From: Brachyspira sp. CAG:484
Lineage (GTDB): Bacteria > Cyanobacteriota > Vampirovibrionia > Gastranaerophilales > Gastranaerophilaceae
Assembly: GCA_000431315.1 (NCBI GenBank)
Contig: HF989688.1
Span: forward strand, 1 to 51,859
Length of the DNA stretch: 51,859 nucleotides
Direction: 5' to 3'
This document shows, piece after piece, positions 25,560 through 34,399 of this stretch. Under the pieces are notes generated by a model. It was not told the origin of the DNA. It saw only the letters and a list, made by a program, of their open reading frames with translations, and did not search any database. The translations under genes were made by a program, and so were the position numbers. Each line of letters begins with the position of its first letter. Position 1 is the first letter of the stretch.

Positions 25560-25817
25560 ATGAAGAAATTTAAAGCAAAAGTAAGCGTTAATATTAAAAA
25601 GGAAATTAAAGATATTAAGGCAAAAACCCTTGAACAGGCAGTTTCGCACCTGATTAGGGTACAAAATTTAAAATGCAGGGTTGGCAATATTTATTCTCTG
25701 GATTTTGAAGCAGAAAACGAGGAAAATGCGCAGGAAATAGTAAAAACCGTAGCAGAAGAAATTCTTGCAAACAGTGTAATCGAAGAGTATGAAATTTTAT
25801 GGGAAAAAGTACAGTAA
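25560..25817 (+). CDS. purS: Phosphoribosylformylglycinamidine synthase subunit PurS
   Basis: PurS is the small structural subunit that couples PurQ to PurL in the fourth step of purine synthesis. The 85 residues fit the family: FKAKVSVNIKKEIKDIKAKTLEQAV, then VRVGNIYSL-like CRVGNIYSLDFE, and a C-terminal helix VAEEILANSVIEEYEI. It opens the purSQL operon and overlaps purQ by 19 nt, so translation is probably coupled. Confidence 0.88.
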   Translation: MKKFKAKVSVNIKKEIKDIKAKTLEQAVSHLIRVQNLKCRVGNIYSLDFEAENEENAQEIVKTVAEEILANSVIEEYEILWEKVQ

Positions 25818-26401
25818 AAGCCGGAATAATTACATTTTTAGGGACAAACTGTGAAACTGATACAAAAAGAGCATGCGAAAGTTTCGGATGGCAAAGTGAA
25901 TATATATGGCATGCAGACAGGATTACCAGGAATTATGATATTATCTTTCTGCCAGGCGGATTTGCTTACGGTGACCATATTTCAGCAGGAAGAATTGCAA
26001 AACTTTCGCCAGCCGTAAAATCGCTTCCTATCGGGAAGAGCCTTATTGTTGGAATTTGTAACGGATTTCAGATTTTAACAGAAGCAAAACTGCTTTCCGG
26101 AGCACTTACATTTAACGAAAATCTTAAATTCATCTCAAAGGTTGTTCCTTTAGAATTTCAGGGAGAAATTATAAACATTCCGGTTGCACATCATCAGGGA
26201 AATTACACAGGGCTTGGCAATGAAGAGGTTTTCCTGCGGTACGCCGGGAATGTAAACGGGTCTGATGACAGGATTGCAGGAATTTTTGACAGATCAAACA
26301 AAATAATAGGCATGATGCCGCATCCGGAACGTGCTGTATTTAAAGAATTGGGATTAACAGACGGAAGAAAGGTTTTTGAATATTTCAATGAAATATTATA
26401 A
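25799..26401 (+). CDS. purQ: Phosphoribosylformylglycinamidine synthase subunit PurQ (glutaminase)
   Basis: A class I glutamine amidotransferase of 200 aa that supplies ammonia to PurL. The start KAGIITFLGTNCETDTKRACE is typical, followed by FLPGGFAYGDHISAG and the nucleophile elbow VGICNGFQILTE (Cys). The catalytic His is in MMPHPERAV. Length is slightly shorter than the usual 220-230 because of a compact middle. It overlaps purS by 19 nt at the start and purL at the end. Confidence 0.94.
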   Translation: MGKSTVKAGIITFLGTNCETDTKRACESFGWQSEYIWHADRITRNYDIIFLPGGFAYGDHISAGRIAKLSPAVKSLPIGKSLIVGICNGFQILTEAKLLSGALTFNENLKFISKVVPLEFQGEIINIPVAHHQGNYTGLGNEEVFLRYAGNVNGSDDRIAGIFDRSNKIIGMMPHPERAVFKELGLTDGRKVFEYFNEIL

Positions 26402-27893
26402 TTATATAAAAGAAAAATTAAACAGAGAACCAAACGAATTTGAGCTTCATCTTTTCAGCGCAACATACTCAGAGCATTGCGGATATTTGCATTCAAAAGA
26501 GCTGCTTAAACTTCTGCCGCGAAACGGTGCTGTATTTTACAACGAAAATGCAGGCGGAATAAAAGTAGGAGAACATGCAATTCTATTTAAAATGGAATCA
26601 CATAACCATCCTTGTGCGGTTGAACCTTTTAACGGGGCTGCAACAGGAATAGGCGGAATAGTAAGAGATGTCCTTGCAATGAATGCCCGTCCTGTTGCAC
26701 TTTGTAACTCTTTAAAATTCGGAGATGACAAAAGAATTATTGAAGGCGTTGTTAATGGAATTTCAAATTACGGAAACTGCATAGGAGTTCCTACAGTTTC
26801 TACCGAGGTTTTATACAATGAAAGATTTACTGAAAACCCGCTTGTAAATGTGACGGCGATAGGTATTGCCAAATATGATGAAATTTTAACATCTTCCAAA
26901 GCACAAGCCGGTCAGCTCCTTATGTTAGCCGGCTCAGCTACAATGAAAGACGGAATGGGCGGAGCAAGCTTTGCTTCTAAAAAATTAAGCGATGAAAAAA
27001 AAGAAGATAAGCTTTCAATACAAATAGCAAATCCGTTTATGAAGAAAAAACTTATAGAAGCATGTCTTGAAATATTTAGCAAAAAACTTGTCGTTTCATG
27101 CCAGGATTGCGGGGCTGCGGGGATTTTATCTTCCACCTCCGAAGTAGCATTCAAAAGCGGGGTCGGAGTTGATATTGATTTATCAAAAATACATCTGGGT
27201 GATGCAACTATTAAAGATTTTGAGATTATGCTCTCGGAAACACAGGAGAGAATGCTCTTTGTAGTCGAGGCTTCCGCAGTTACGCAAATAGAAAAAGTTT
27301 TAAATAAGTATGAGCTGGAGTATTCTATTATAGGCAAAGTTACAGAGGATGGAAATTACGTAGTAAGGCAGGGTGAAAAAATACTGGCAAATATTCCGGC
27401 AGATATTCTTGTCACACCGCCTCCGGTTAATCTTGATTTTACAGAAATACCGGTTAATGATCCTCCTTTAAAAAACATCAATTCGCCATATATTTATAAT
27501 CAATACGATCATACAGTAGGAGCAAGAACACAGTTTCAACCGGATAAATGCCCGCAGTTTAACTCAATTTACCTATGGGAAGAAAAATGCTCACTCGGGA
27601 TTTATACGTTTTCTTCTACTGTTAAAAACTGTTTTGATGCGATAATACAAGCAGGAGAAAATTTCAAAAAAAGAGGGTATTTACCAAAAGGAATTACAAA
27701 CTGCCTTAATTTTACAAATCCTGAAATTCCTCCGGCTATGTCAGAGTTCAGGAAAACTATCCTATCAATAAAAAATGCCTGCGAAGAACTCAACATTCCG
27801 GTATGTTCAGGAAATGTTTCTTTCTATAACGAAAGCTCATCATCAAAAATTATTAATATGCCAACATTCACTATGATTGGGATTAAATATTAA
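26388..27893 (+). CDS. purL: PurL, short form ending before the second AIRS_C domain
   Basis: PurL converts FGAR to FGAM with ATP and ammonia from PurQ. The N-terminal half is intact: EPNEFELHLFSATYSEHCGY, ESHNHPCAVEPFNGAATGIGG, DCGAAGILSSTSEVA. The second ATP-grasp-like AIRS repeat is present up to CLNFTNPEIPP and CSGNVSFYNESS, then the protein ends with MPTFTMIGIKY and TAA. Normal small PurL proteins continue here (I-x-x-V-G-L..) with a second AIRS_C domain of about 100 to 200 residues. A terminator begins at the stop codon, so nothing is missing by frameshift. ATG 26388 is chosen over an in-frame TTG at 26376; the evidence is weak either way. Overlaps purQ by 14 nt. Confidence 0.88.
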   Translation: MKYYNYIKEKLNREPNEFELHLFSATYSEHCGYLHSKELLKLLPRNGAVFYNENAGGIKVGEHAILFKMESHNHPCAVEPFNGAATGIGGIVRDVLAMNARPVALCNSLKFGDDKRIIEGVVNGISNYGNCIGVPTVSTEVLYNERFTENPLVNVTAIGIAKYDEILTSSKAQAGQLLMLAGSATMKDGMGGASFASKKLSDEKKEDKLSIQIANPFMKKKLIEACLEIFSKKLVVSCQDCGAAGILSSTSEVAFKSGVGVDIDLSKIHLGDATIKDFEIMLSETQERMLFVVEASAVTQIEKVLNKYELEYSIIGKVTEDGNYVVRQGEKILANIPADILVTPPPVNLDFTEIPVNDPPLKNINSPYIYNQYDHTVGARTQFQPDKCPQFNSIYLWEEKCSLGIYTFSSTVKNCFDAIIQAGENFKKRGYLPKGITNCLNFTNPEIPPAMSEFRKTILSIKNACEELNIPVCSGNVSFYNESSSSKIINMPTFTMIGIKY

Positions 27894-27922
27894 AAAGCTC
27901 CTTGTGATAAAGGAGCTTTTTT
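27892..27922. terminator. Bidirectional terminator after purL
   Basis: The stem AAAAGCTCCTT/AAGGAGCTTTT (27893-27903 and 27910-27920), with a six-base loop, A run on the left and T run on the right, lies between purL and the converging membrane-protein gene. Its left arm begins in the purL stop codon. Confidence 0.9.
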
Positions 27923-27925
27923 TAT

Positions 27926-28789
27926 TTATTTAGAAGTTTTTGCTGCTTCTTTTGCTTTCTTTTTAGCGATCAGAACATCTCCGATTTTATTGGCAACCGG
28001 AGTTACTGCAACCGGAACGATATATCTATATACAAGAGCAAATACCAGCATTGATTTTAATACACCCATACCCTTTATCTGGCTATTGAATTTCTTAATC
28101 TCATCATCTTCACAGAGGTATTTTTTGAGATTGTCGGCAATATAATCTTTTGCTTTTAATAAAGCTTTTCCGGCTTTTTTATTTTCTTTATTTGTATTAA
28201 TAAAGGTTTTAGCAAAATTTTCATCATTGAATTTAGCACCTGCATATTTTACTGTAACCTTATCCCACCAGTTATTAAGCTTGTTATCAAGATAATAAGC
28301 ACCGGCAGTAGATACGAGGAAAGTTAACCCCTGGTTTACAGCGAGTGTACGCTTTCTGTCACTGTCCAAGTCTTTGTTGGTAAGGGTTTTTTCCATATAC
28401 ATTCCGCTTGTAATCAATGAGCCGATTGCTAAGAAATGTTTAAAGAGGTTATTGCTGCCTTTTACTTTATCTGCAAATTTATCAACATATTTATTGTCAA
28501 ATACAGGCTTTGTAAAATGCTCAGCAATCCAATCAGTAAAGATATTATACTTTTTCTTAAAGTATTTATTAATACGTTCAAAGAATTTTGAGTCATCAAC
28601 TACCGGCTTAACAATAGTACTTTCATTTTTTTCCGCCTCAAACAATGCTCTGCCGATTTTCTTCTCTGTATTATTTAATAAAACAGAGAACTTTCCGCCG
28701 GTAAAGTTTGGGTTGTAAGCCTGATTTACATTTCTGTTTTGATTATGGTTAAATGTATTAGTTCTGTTTGTATTGAGGGTCACATTCAT
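27926..28789 (-). CDS. Lineage-specific membrane protein with N-terminal FTGG motif
   Basis: Not assigned to a known family. The 287 residues open with an Asn-rich segment of about 28 residues (TNRTNTFNHNQNRNVNQAYN) and then NPNFTGGKF, an F-x-G motif. Hydrophobic segments lie near 122-135 (FLAIGSLITSGMYM), 155-170 (LTFLVSTAGAYYL) and 243-265 (LKSMLVFALVYRYIVPVAVTPV). The C-terminal tail is Lys/Ala-rich. The pattern SLITSG, a charged K-D-x-D-x-x-R-K stretch, then a second hydrophobic helix recurs in the upstream gene, suggesting paralogy. It overlaps that gene by one base (TAATG). Confidence 0.65.
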   Translation of the reverse strand: MNVTLNTNRTNTFNHNQNRNVNQAYNPNFTGGKFSVLLNNTEKKIGRALFEAEKNESTIVKPVVDDSKFFERINKYFKKKYNIFTDWIAEHFTKPVFDNKYVDKFADKVKGSNNLFKHFLAIGSLITSGMYMEKTLTNKDLDSDRKRTLAVNQGLTFLVSTAGAYYLDNKLNNWWDKVTVKYAGAKFNDENFAKTFINTNKENKKAGKALLKAKDYIADNLKKYLCEDDEIKKFNSQIKGMGVLKSMLVFALVYRYIVPVAVTPVANKIGDVLIAKKKAKEAAKTSK

Positions 28790-29685
28790 TATTTATTCCC
28801 TCCTTTAAAATCATTTATATTTTTATTCTGCATAAAATGTCTTACAGCCTCATCTTGTACTGCTTTGGATAAATTTTGCTGTTCCTGTTGAGCCGGAGCT
28901 GCCGGTTTCTTTTTCTTTTCCAGACCGAACACATACTTCAGAACGAGCGGTATTAATGCAATTGTTAACATTGCCCGGGGAACTGCAATTACCCATTCTG
29001 CAATATTTTTCATTGAAAGTTCCAGAGCATTGATTTGCTGTTTAATTGCTTTCTTTTCTGCTTCTGTTGTTGCTTCTGCTGCCATCTTTTTCAGTTCTGC
29101 TAATCTGAGATATTTCTTATTCAAAATTCCCATATTGAATTTTGTATAATCAGAACGTTTTGCTCCTTTTGGAATACCTTCTTTCGGAATAGGAAGTTTT
29201 TCTTTAGCATCTTCAAAAAGCTTTTTAACAGCTATATCCAAAGGTGTTGTAAGAAGAGTTGAAAATCCAAAACCGATAATACCTGATGCAATTGAGTGAC
29301 CGGAAGCATAAATTTTATCTTCCTTATCTTTTTTACCAGGAAGCGCCATAATTGTCGCCGGTCTTAATGCACCAGCCAGAATTAGTGACATTAGAGCACT
29401 GCATCCTATGTTATGAGCATCAGCATATCTCAAGAAAGAATCAAACCATTTTTTCTTAAATAAGCCGCCTCTGCTTGATGAAGCAGCGTTTAAAGGATTT
29501 ATATTAAAACAATTAGCGGCAGCCTCACTCATCCTAGTTAAGCCACCGCTAAATGTTACACTTTTATCCGCGTTATTTTTTTCACACAAACCCGCACTCT
29601 TCTCTTTGAATCTCTGCGGGCCTCTATGGACCGAAGAATATCCCTGCTTACGGGTAAAGTCATATTTAATAGAATTTGTTTTCAT
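28789..29685 (-). CDS. Lineage-specific membrane protein with N-terminal FSGG motif
   Basis: A 298-residue protein of unknown function. After about 45 basic residues comes DKSVTFSGGLTRMSEAA, an F-x-G motif. Hydrophobic segments are at about 95-115 (CSALMSLILAGALRPATIMAL), 133-152 (SGIIGFGFSTLLTTPLDIAV) and 238-258 (RAMLTIALIPLVLKYVFGL). A charged helix with alternating Lys/Glu lies between (LAELKKMAAEATTEAEKKA). It precedes and is translationally coupled to the 287-residue relative. About 180 bp of AT-rich intergenic sequence separate its start from nadC, with no further gene seen. Confidence 0.62.
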   Translation of the reverse strand: MKTNSIKYDFTRKQGYSSVHRGPQRFKEKSAGLCEKNNADKSVTFSGGLTRMSEAAANCFNINPLNAASSSRGGLFKKKWFDSFLRYADAHNIGCSALMSLILAGALRPATIMALPGKKDKEDKIYASGHSIASGIIGFGFSTLLTTPLDIAVKKLFEDAKEKLPIPKEGIPKGAKRSDYTKFNMGILNKKYLRLAELKKMAAEATTEAEKKAIKQQINALELSMKNIAEWVIAVPRAMLTIALIPLVLKYVFGLEKKKKPAAPAQQEQQNLSKAVQDEAVRHFMQNKNINDFKGGNK

Positions 29686-29868
29686 GTCCCACCAAAGTTT
29701 TTAATGTCTTCTACAATTATTCTAAATCAAAGAAAATATTTTTTTGCTAGCATTTTAAGAAATTTTACAAATTTTTTATTAAAAATACCGCAAATAATGT
29801 AGAAACCTGAAAAATTTTAACTTTTAAAATCTTAACATTTGGTGTTAAATTGACACTTTATATATCCA

Positions 29869-30699
29869 TTACATATCCAATGCCAAATCAAGGGTAGGAG
29901 CTTTGGCAACAATTGCACTTGATGAAATTATATCAACTCCGCATGCAGCAATAGCACTAACTGTGCTCAAATTAACATTACCGCTGGCTTCGACAACAGC
30001 TCTGTGATTTATATATTTACATGCTTTCGTCATTGTTTCTGTATCCATATTATCAAGCATAATAATATCTGCTCCAGCCTCAACTGCCTCTTTTACCTGG
30101 TCAAACGTGTCGCATTCAACCTCTATTTTATGAGTAAAAGAAATCTTATCCCTAAGTTTATTAACAGCCTTTGTAATACTACCGGCAAGACGGATATGAT
30201 TATCCTTTATCATTGCGCAGTCTGAAAGATTAAATCTGTGCATATGCCCGCCGCCAACAAATACAGAATATTTTTCGAACGGTCTGAAATTAGGAGTTGT
30301 TTTTCTTGTATCAACAATTTTCGCAGGATAAGCCCCGACCGCATCCTGATATTTTCTTGTTTCGGTAGCAATGCCGCTCATTCTTTGTGCGTAGTTTAGA
30401 GCAACGCGTTCACCCATAAGCAGATACTTTGCAGGACCTTTCAAATCAGCAATTTTATCGCCTTTTTTAATTTCATCTCCGTCTTTAAAATAGAATTTTA
30501 TCTCAACTTCAGGAGAAAGGATTTTAAAAACAGTTTTGAATACCTCACAGCCGCAAAGAACACCATCACTTCTGGTATTTAGTTCGGCAGTAAGAATATC
30601 GCCTTCTTCTGCAAGATTTTCAGTTGTTATATCGCCAAAACCTATATCTTCTTCCAATGCTCTTTTAACATGATCTTCTATATAAAAATTACTTAACAA
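29869..30699 (-). CDS. nadC: Nicotinate-nucleotide pyrophosphorylase (carboxylating)
   Basis: NadC makes nicotinate mononucleotide from quinolinate and PRPP in de novo NAD synthesis. The 276 residues show EEDIGFGDITTENL, MSGIATETRKYQDAV, VDTRKTTPNFRPFEKYSVFVGGGHMHRFNLSD, IKDNHI, IEVECDTFDQVKEAVEAGADIIMLDN and VEASGNVNLSTV. The start codon is TTG (30699), nine bases downstream of AGGAG, and the gene overlaps nadB by 11 nt. nadA is not present in the window. Confidence 0.95.
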   Translation of the reverse strand: MLSNFYIEDHVKRALEEDIGFGDITTENLAEEGDILTAELNTRSDGVLCGCEVFKTVFKILSPEVEIKFYFKDGDEIKKGDKIADLKGPAKYLLMGERVALNYAQRMSGIATETRKYQDAVGAYPAKIVDTRKTTPNFRPFEKYSVFVGGGHMHRFNLSDCAMIKDNHIRLAGSITKAVNKLRDKISFTHKIEVECDTFDQVKEAVEAGADIIMLDNMDTETMTKACKYINHRAVVEASGNVNLSTVSAIAACGVDIISSSAIVAKAPTLDLALDM

Positions 30700-32305
30700 A
30701 ACTAAGTTCTCCTTCTCTTTTGGTTAAACAATTGTGAACACATTCTTCATTTGTATTCAAATAATCCAGTCTGTAATGCGCCCCGCGGGACTCTTTTCTT
30801 CTGAGCGCCGAGATTACAATAAGCTTTGCAACAGTAAGCATATTTTTAAATTCATACTCCTGCTTGCTAAGACATTTTTTTATTCTCGGGAAGTGTTCTT
30901 TCAGCGCTTCAATTTTCTCCAAAGCATTCATAAGGGATTTTTCGCTTCTCAAAATTCCTACATAATCCCACATAATTGATTGAAGTTCCTTTTTCAATTC
31001 AGGAATATCCAGTTCTTCTGCATCAATATCTTCGGAATACATATCAATAAGAGATTTAATCTCCATATCAATCTGTTTCGGTGCAATTAGAACAGCCTGT
31101 TTGAGATAATCTGCAACCTCATAAGCACATACAACACATTCAAGCAGTGAATTGCTTGCAAGCCTGTTGCCGCCATGAAGTCCGGTTGATGAAACTTCTC
31201 CAATAGCATAAAGACCTTTTACTGAAGTTCTTCCTTCCACATCTGTCTTTACTCCGCCCATAAAATAATGCGCGGCAGGAGCTACTGGAATAAAATCATG
31301 AGCTATATCAATACCGTTTTCGGCACATTTTTTGGAAATATTCGGGAAACGACGCGCAAGCTTATCCTTATCAATACAGGCAGCATTCAAATAAACACAA
31401 TCAACATGATTTTCAGTCATTTCATTGAAATTTGCACGTGTCACAATATCTCTTGGAGCAAGCTCTTTCCTTTCATCGTACTTGTGCATAAACTCTACGC
31501 CATCACCGTCTACAAGTTTTGCACCTTCACCTCTTACGGCTTCTGATATTAAGAACCTGTTTTCATCCCCGTCAATTGCGAGCGCTGTCGGATGAAACTG
31601 TACAAATTCCATATCCTGCATAACTGCACCGGCATTGTATGCAAGAGCAAGCCCGTCACCGGTAGCTCCGACCGGATTTGTTGTATATTTATAAAGCTGG
31701 CCGATACCGCCTGTTGCAAGAATTATTGCAGAAGCATAAATTGTTTCGTACTCTCCGGTTACATCATTATAAACAAGAATTCCCTTGCATTCGGAATTGC
31801 CGTTAACAAGGAGTTCAACGGCTATTGTCTGCTCATAGACCTCAATATTACTATTTTCAACGACCTTTTTACAGAGAGCCTGTTCAATCATTTTACCGGT
31901 AGCATCACCGCCGGAGTGTAAAATTCTTCTTACGCTGTGTGCAGCTTCTCTTGTAAAACACAGCTGGTTATTTTCATCTCTGTCAAATTCAACACCAAAT
32001 TTTAACAGATCTTTTATAACCTTATCAGAGTTTTCCGAGATAAATTTAACAGTATTAAACTCACTTAGTCCGGCACCGGCTTTAATGGTATCACTTATAT
32101 GGGACTCTGTTGAATCTGCCTTATTTTCTTTTAATACTGCAACCATGCCGCCTTGTGCATAACGGGAATTACTTTCGCCCAGTTTTGATTTTGTCAAAAT
32201 AAGAATACCATCAGGCAATTTAGTCTGCTGCTCTATTTTAAGCGCTGCATACAACCCTGCGATACCGCTCCCTACGATTACTGTTGAATATCTTGAGTAT
32301 TTCAT
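30689..32305 (-). CDS. nadB: L-aspartate oxidase
   Basis: NadB is an FAD enzyme that oxidises L-aspartate to iminoaspartate, the first step of de novo NAD synthesis. The start is set at ATG 32305 (MKYSRYSTVIVGSGIAGLY), eight bases after AAGG; an upstream in-frame extension of 14 residues has no RBS. The FAD dinucleotide fold is VIVGSGIAGLYAALKIE. ESNSRYAQGGMVAV-like SNSRYAQGGM, HSVRRILHSGGDATG, LATGGIGQLY, HPTAL, RGEGAKLVD and the C-terminal GLHGGNRLASNSLLECVV are all present. It overlaps nadC by 11 nt. Confidence 0.95.
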   Translation of the reverse strand: MKYSRYSTVIVGSGIAGLYAALKIEQQTKLPDGILILTKSKLGESNSRYAQGGMVAVLKENKADSTESHISDTIKAGAGLSEFNTVKFISENSDKVIKDLLKFGVEFDRDENNQLCFTREAAHSVRRILHSGGDATGKMIEQALCKKVVENSNIEVYEQTIAVELLVNGNSECKGILVYNDVTGEYETIYASAIILATGGIGQLYKYTTNPVGATGDGLALAYNAGAVMQDMEFVQFHPTALAIDGDENRFLISEAVRGEGAKLVDGDGVEFMHKYDERKELAPRDIVTRANFNEMTENHVDCVYLNAACIDKDKLARRFPNISKKCAENGIDIAHDFIPVAPAAHYFMGGVKTDVEGRTSVKGLYAIGEVSSTGLHGGNRLASNSLLECVVCAYEVADYLKQAVLIAPKQIDMEIKSLIDMYSEDIDAEELDIPELKKELQSIMWDYVGILRSEKSLMNALEKIEALKEHFPRIKKCLSKQEYEFKNMLTVAKLIVISALRRKESRGAHYRLDYLNTNEECVHNCLTKREGELSFVK

Positions 32306-32538
32306 AATGTGTGCCTTATATTTTCTCGTCACTCTATCAAAGTACATAATAATCCAAAATAATAAAAATTGCCACTTAATACATTAATTTTTTATTAAGT
32401 TTTTAATTTTAATCCAAATTATATTTCTGAAATTCAATAATTTAATATTAGCACTTTTGACAAAGTCGAAGCCGATTAAAAAGTAATAATAACATCTTAT
32501 AAATATAATAGAAAAACCACAGGCAATAAGGAGATATT

Positions 32539-33201
32539 ATGGCACCAGTAAGAATTTTATTAGTAGAAGACCATAAGCTTATGCGCGTAGGCCTAAAATC
32601 GCTGTTTGAAGAACATAAAGAATTAGAGGTAATTTCAGAAGCCCAAAGCGGAAAGGAAGCTATCGAAAACTTCAAAATTTCACACCCGGATGTTGTCCTT
32701 ATGGATATAGGGCTTCCGGATATGAGCGGAATTGAAGCCGCGAAAAAGATTTTGGAGTTAAATAATAATGCCAAAATAATAATGCTTACTTCGCATCTGT
32801 CAGAACAGGAGGTTATGGATTCCCTGCATGCCGGAGCTTGTGCCTATGTAATGAAAGATATTAATATAGAAATTTTAAAAATGATTATAAGAACGGTAAA
32901 AGAAGGGGCAATGTGGCTTGATCCCCAGGCAGTACCTATATTGAGGGAGAAAAATTGCGGAGTAATCCCGCCGCGTCAAATGTCAAGAGCAATGTTTAAA
33001 GAACAGCATGCAAACCTTACACAGCGTGAATATGAAGTTCTAAAACTTGTTGTTGACGGAAAATCAAACAACGAAATCGCACAGGAATTAACAATTTCAG
33101 AACATACAGCAAAAGCCCACGTGTGCAATATTATACAGAAACTCGTTGTTGATGACAGAACTCAGGCAGCAGTAAAAGCTTTAAAAGAAGGGCTTGTTTA
33201 G
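32539..33201 (+). CDS. NarL/FixJ-family response regulator
   Basis: A 220-residue two-component regulator. The receiver domain (1-125) has the acidic pair Glu10/Asp11 (LLVEDHKL), phosphoacceptor Asp56 (VLMDIGLPD), Thr/Ser near 87 (MLTSHLS) and the invariant Lys in YVMKD. After a linker, the LuxR-type HTH occupies about 157-215 (LTQREYEVLKLVVDGKSNNEIAQELTISEHTAKAHV, in parts). It should bind DNA on phosphorylation. No histidine kinase lies nearby, so it is an orphan in this window. A good RBS (AAGGAG) precedes the ATG. Confidence 0.92.
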   Translation: MAPVRILLVEDHKLMRVGLKSLFEEHKELEVISEAQSGKEAIENFKISHPDVVLMDIGLPDMSGIEAAKKILELNNNAKIIMLTSHLSEQEVMDSLHAGACAYVMKDINIEILKMIIRTVKEGAMWLDPQAVPILREKNCGVIPPRQMSRAMFKEQHANLTQREYEVLKLVVDGKSNNEIAQELTISEHTAKAHVCNIIQKLVVDDRTQAAVKALKEGLV

Positions 33202-33272
33202 CCAGCACAGCATTCCTTCTCAAAACTCTGAAAATATGCTAATATATTTTTAAGAATTGAGGAGGAAATGTT

Positions 33273-33860
33273 ATGAAAAAAATACTGGCAGCATTATTTA
33301 TTGTGACAGCACTTTGTTCATCAGCAATAGCTGCAGAACCTTTGAACGCACAGGAACGTTGTATCAAACAGATACTTGAACAAAATGTAAGCTACAGCAC
33401 CCGGGGATTTTTCAACGCAATACAGGACGGAAATACGGAACTTGTAAAATTATTTTTGAAATCAGGCATGAGCCCGAATTCTACATACTTCAAAGTTCCT
33501 GCGATATATATGGCAATATATTCTCATCAGAATGAGGTTGTGGAACTTCTTCTTGAAAACGGAGTAAAGCCAAACGGCGAATTTACAACAGGAGAAACTC
33601 CGCTTTTGGTTGCTATCAAGAAAAAAGATCCGGTAATTGTAAATACATTAATAAAATACGGAGCTGATGTAAACATGCCCGGAACAAACGGCAATCTTTA
33701 TCCGCTGAATTATGCAATCAAAAAGAACAATGCTGCAATAGTTACAAGCCTGATTGAAGCAGGGGCAGTGACAAATGAAGATGCTCTGCTAAAAGCTTTA
33801 AGAAGTAAAGATAATAATATAAAAAATCTGGTCTTAAGGAAATATAAAACCCAAAAATAA
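33273..33860 (+). CDS. Exported ankyrin-repeat protein
   Basis: A 195-residue protein with a signal peptide cut after SSAIA (residue 20). Ankyrin repeats run from about 45 to 170, for example NTELVKLFLKSGMSPN, QNEVVELLLENGVKPN, TPLLVAIKKKDPVIVNTLIKYGADVN and NNAAIVTSLIEAGA. It should be periplasmic or secreted and act by protein binding. GGAGG precedes the ATG. A long hairpin follows 39 nt after the stop. Confidence 0.85.
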   Translation: MKKILAALFIVTALCSSAIAAEPLNAQERCIKQILEQNVSYSTRGFFNAIQDGNTELVKLFLKSGMSPNSTYFKVPAIYMAIYSHQNEVVELLLENGVKPNGEFTTGETPLLVAIKKKDPVIVNTLIKYGADVNMPGTNGNLYPLNYAIKKNNAAIVTSLIEAGAVTNEDALLKALRSKDNNIKNLVLRKYKTQK

Positions 33861-33897
33861 AAAATAAAGCTTGAAAATAAAAATTTATTTGTTAAAA

Positions 33898-33929
33898 TAA
33901 AAGTTGCAGGAGTTTTCCTGCAACTTTAA
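33898..33929. terminator. Strong hairpin between the ankyrin gene and tRNA-Arg
   Basis: A perfect 12-bp stem AAAGTTGCAGGA/TCCTGCAACTTT (33900-33911 and 33916-33927) with a GTTT loop. The T tract is short on the plus strand, so termination is likely but not certain. Confidence 0.65.
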
Positions 33930-33943
33930 CATTAAAAAGACCT

Positions 33944-34017
<74 letters not shown>

Positions 34018-34023
34018 AGATTT

Positions 34024-34064
34024 GAAAAAATAGCGATAAGTGCTTAATGCTTATCGCTATTTTA
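34024..34064 (+). terminator. Rho-independent terminator after tRNA-Arg
   Basis: The inverted repeat AAAATAGCGATAAG...CTTATCGCTATTTT with a nine-base loop and a following T-rich stretch lies just downstream of the tRNA. Confidence 0.9.
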
Positions 34065-34320
34065 TTAGCATAATTGTATTTTTACGTTTAGTTTGATGTA
34101 AAGAAACAGGACAATACAGAAAAAGGGAACTTGCCTTAATGCCCCTCTGTGTAAAGGAATTTTAGAATAATTTAGGGTTACAGAAAAGTCCGGTATGTCC
34201 GATTTTAGGGAGTATTATACTCATAAATATATAAAAAGTTTGTAATAATATGCCCTAAAACCTTATTTCTGTAAGATAGCACTCGAATACAAAAATAGGA
34301 CTTTTACTATCAAAAAAGTA
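34065..34320. other. Intergenic region at the left border of the island
   Basis: No gene is seen in these 256 bp, and no tandem repeat. The region lies between the tRNA terminator and the CGGAAC array. It probably contains the left junction of the Mu-like element with the chromosome, but no duplicated target site or terminal sequence could be fixed from one end alone. Confidence 0.4.
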
Positions 34321-34326
34321 ACATGA

Positions 34327-34396
34327 GTTCCGTAAAAAATATTTTTCTGCCACAAAACGGAACCATAACGGAACTTTTTGCGGAACCAAACGGAAC
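34327..34396. repeat. CGGAAC repeat array (five sites, four with helical spacing)
   Basis: One inverted copy GTTCCG (34327-34332) is followed by four direct copies of CGGAAC beginning at 34358, 34369, 34381 and 34391, i.e. 11, 12 and 10 bp apart. This is one helical turn, so bound proteins would line up on one face. The array lies just past the AlbA_2 gene stop (34400). The same hexamer occurs three times in the control region at 36072-36101. Candidate transposase or regulator binding sites near the left end of the element. Confidence 0.75.
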
Positions 34397-34399
34397 TGA

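Noticed and set aside
34065..34320. Left terminal inverted repeat and target duplication of the element
   Set aside because: Without the right end no repeat can be matched; TG dinucleotides are too frequent to choose one.
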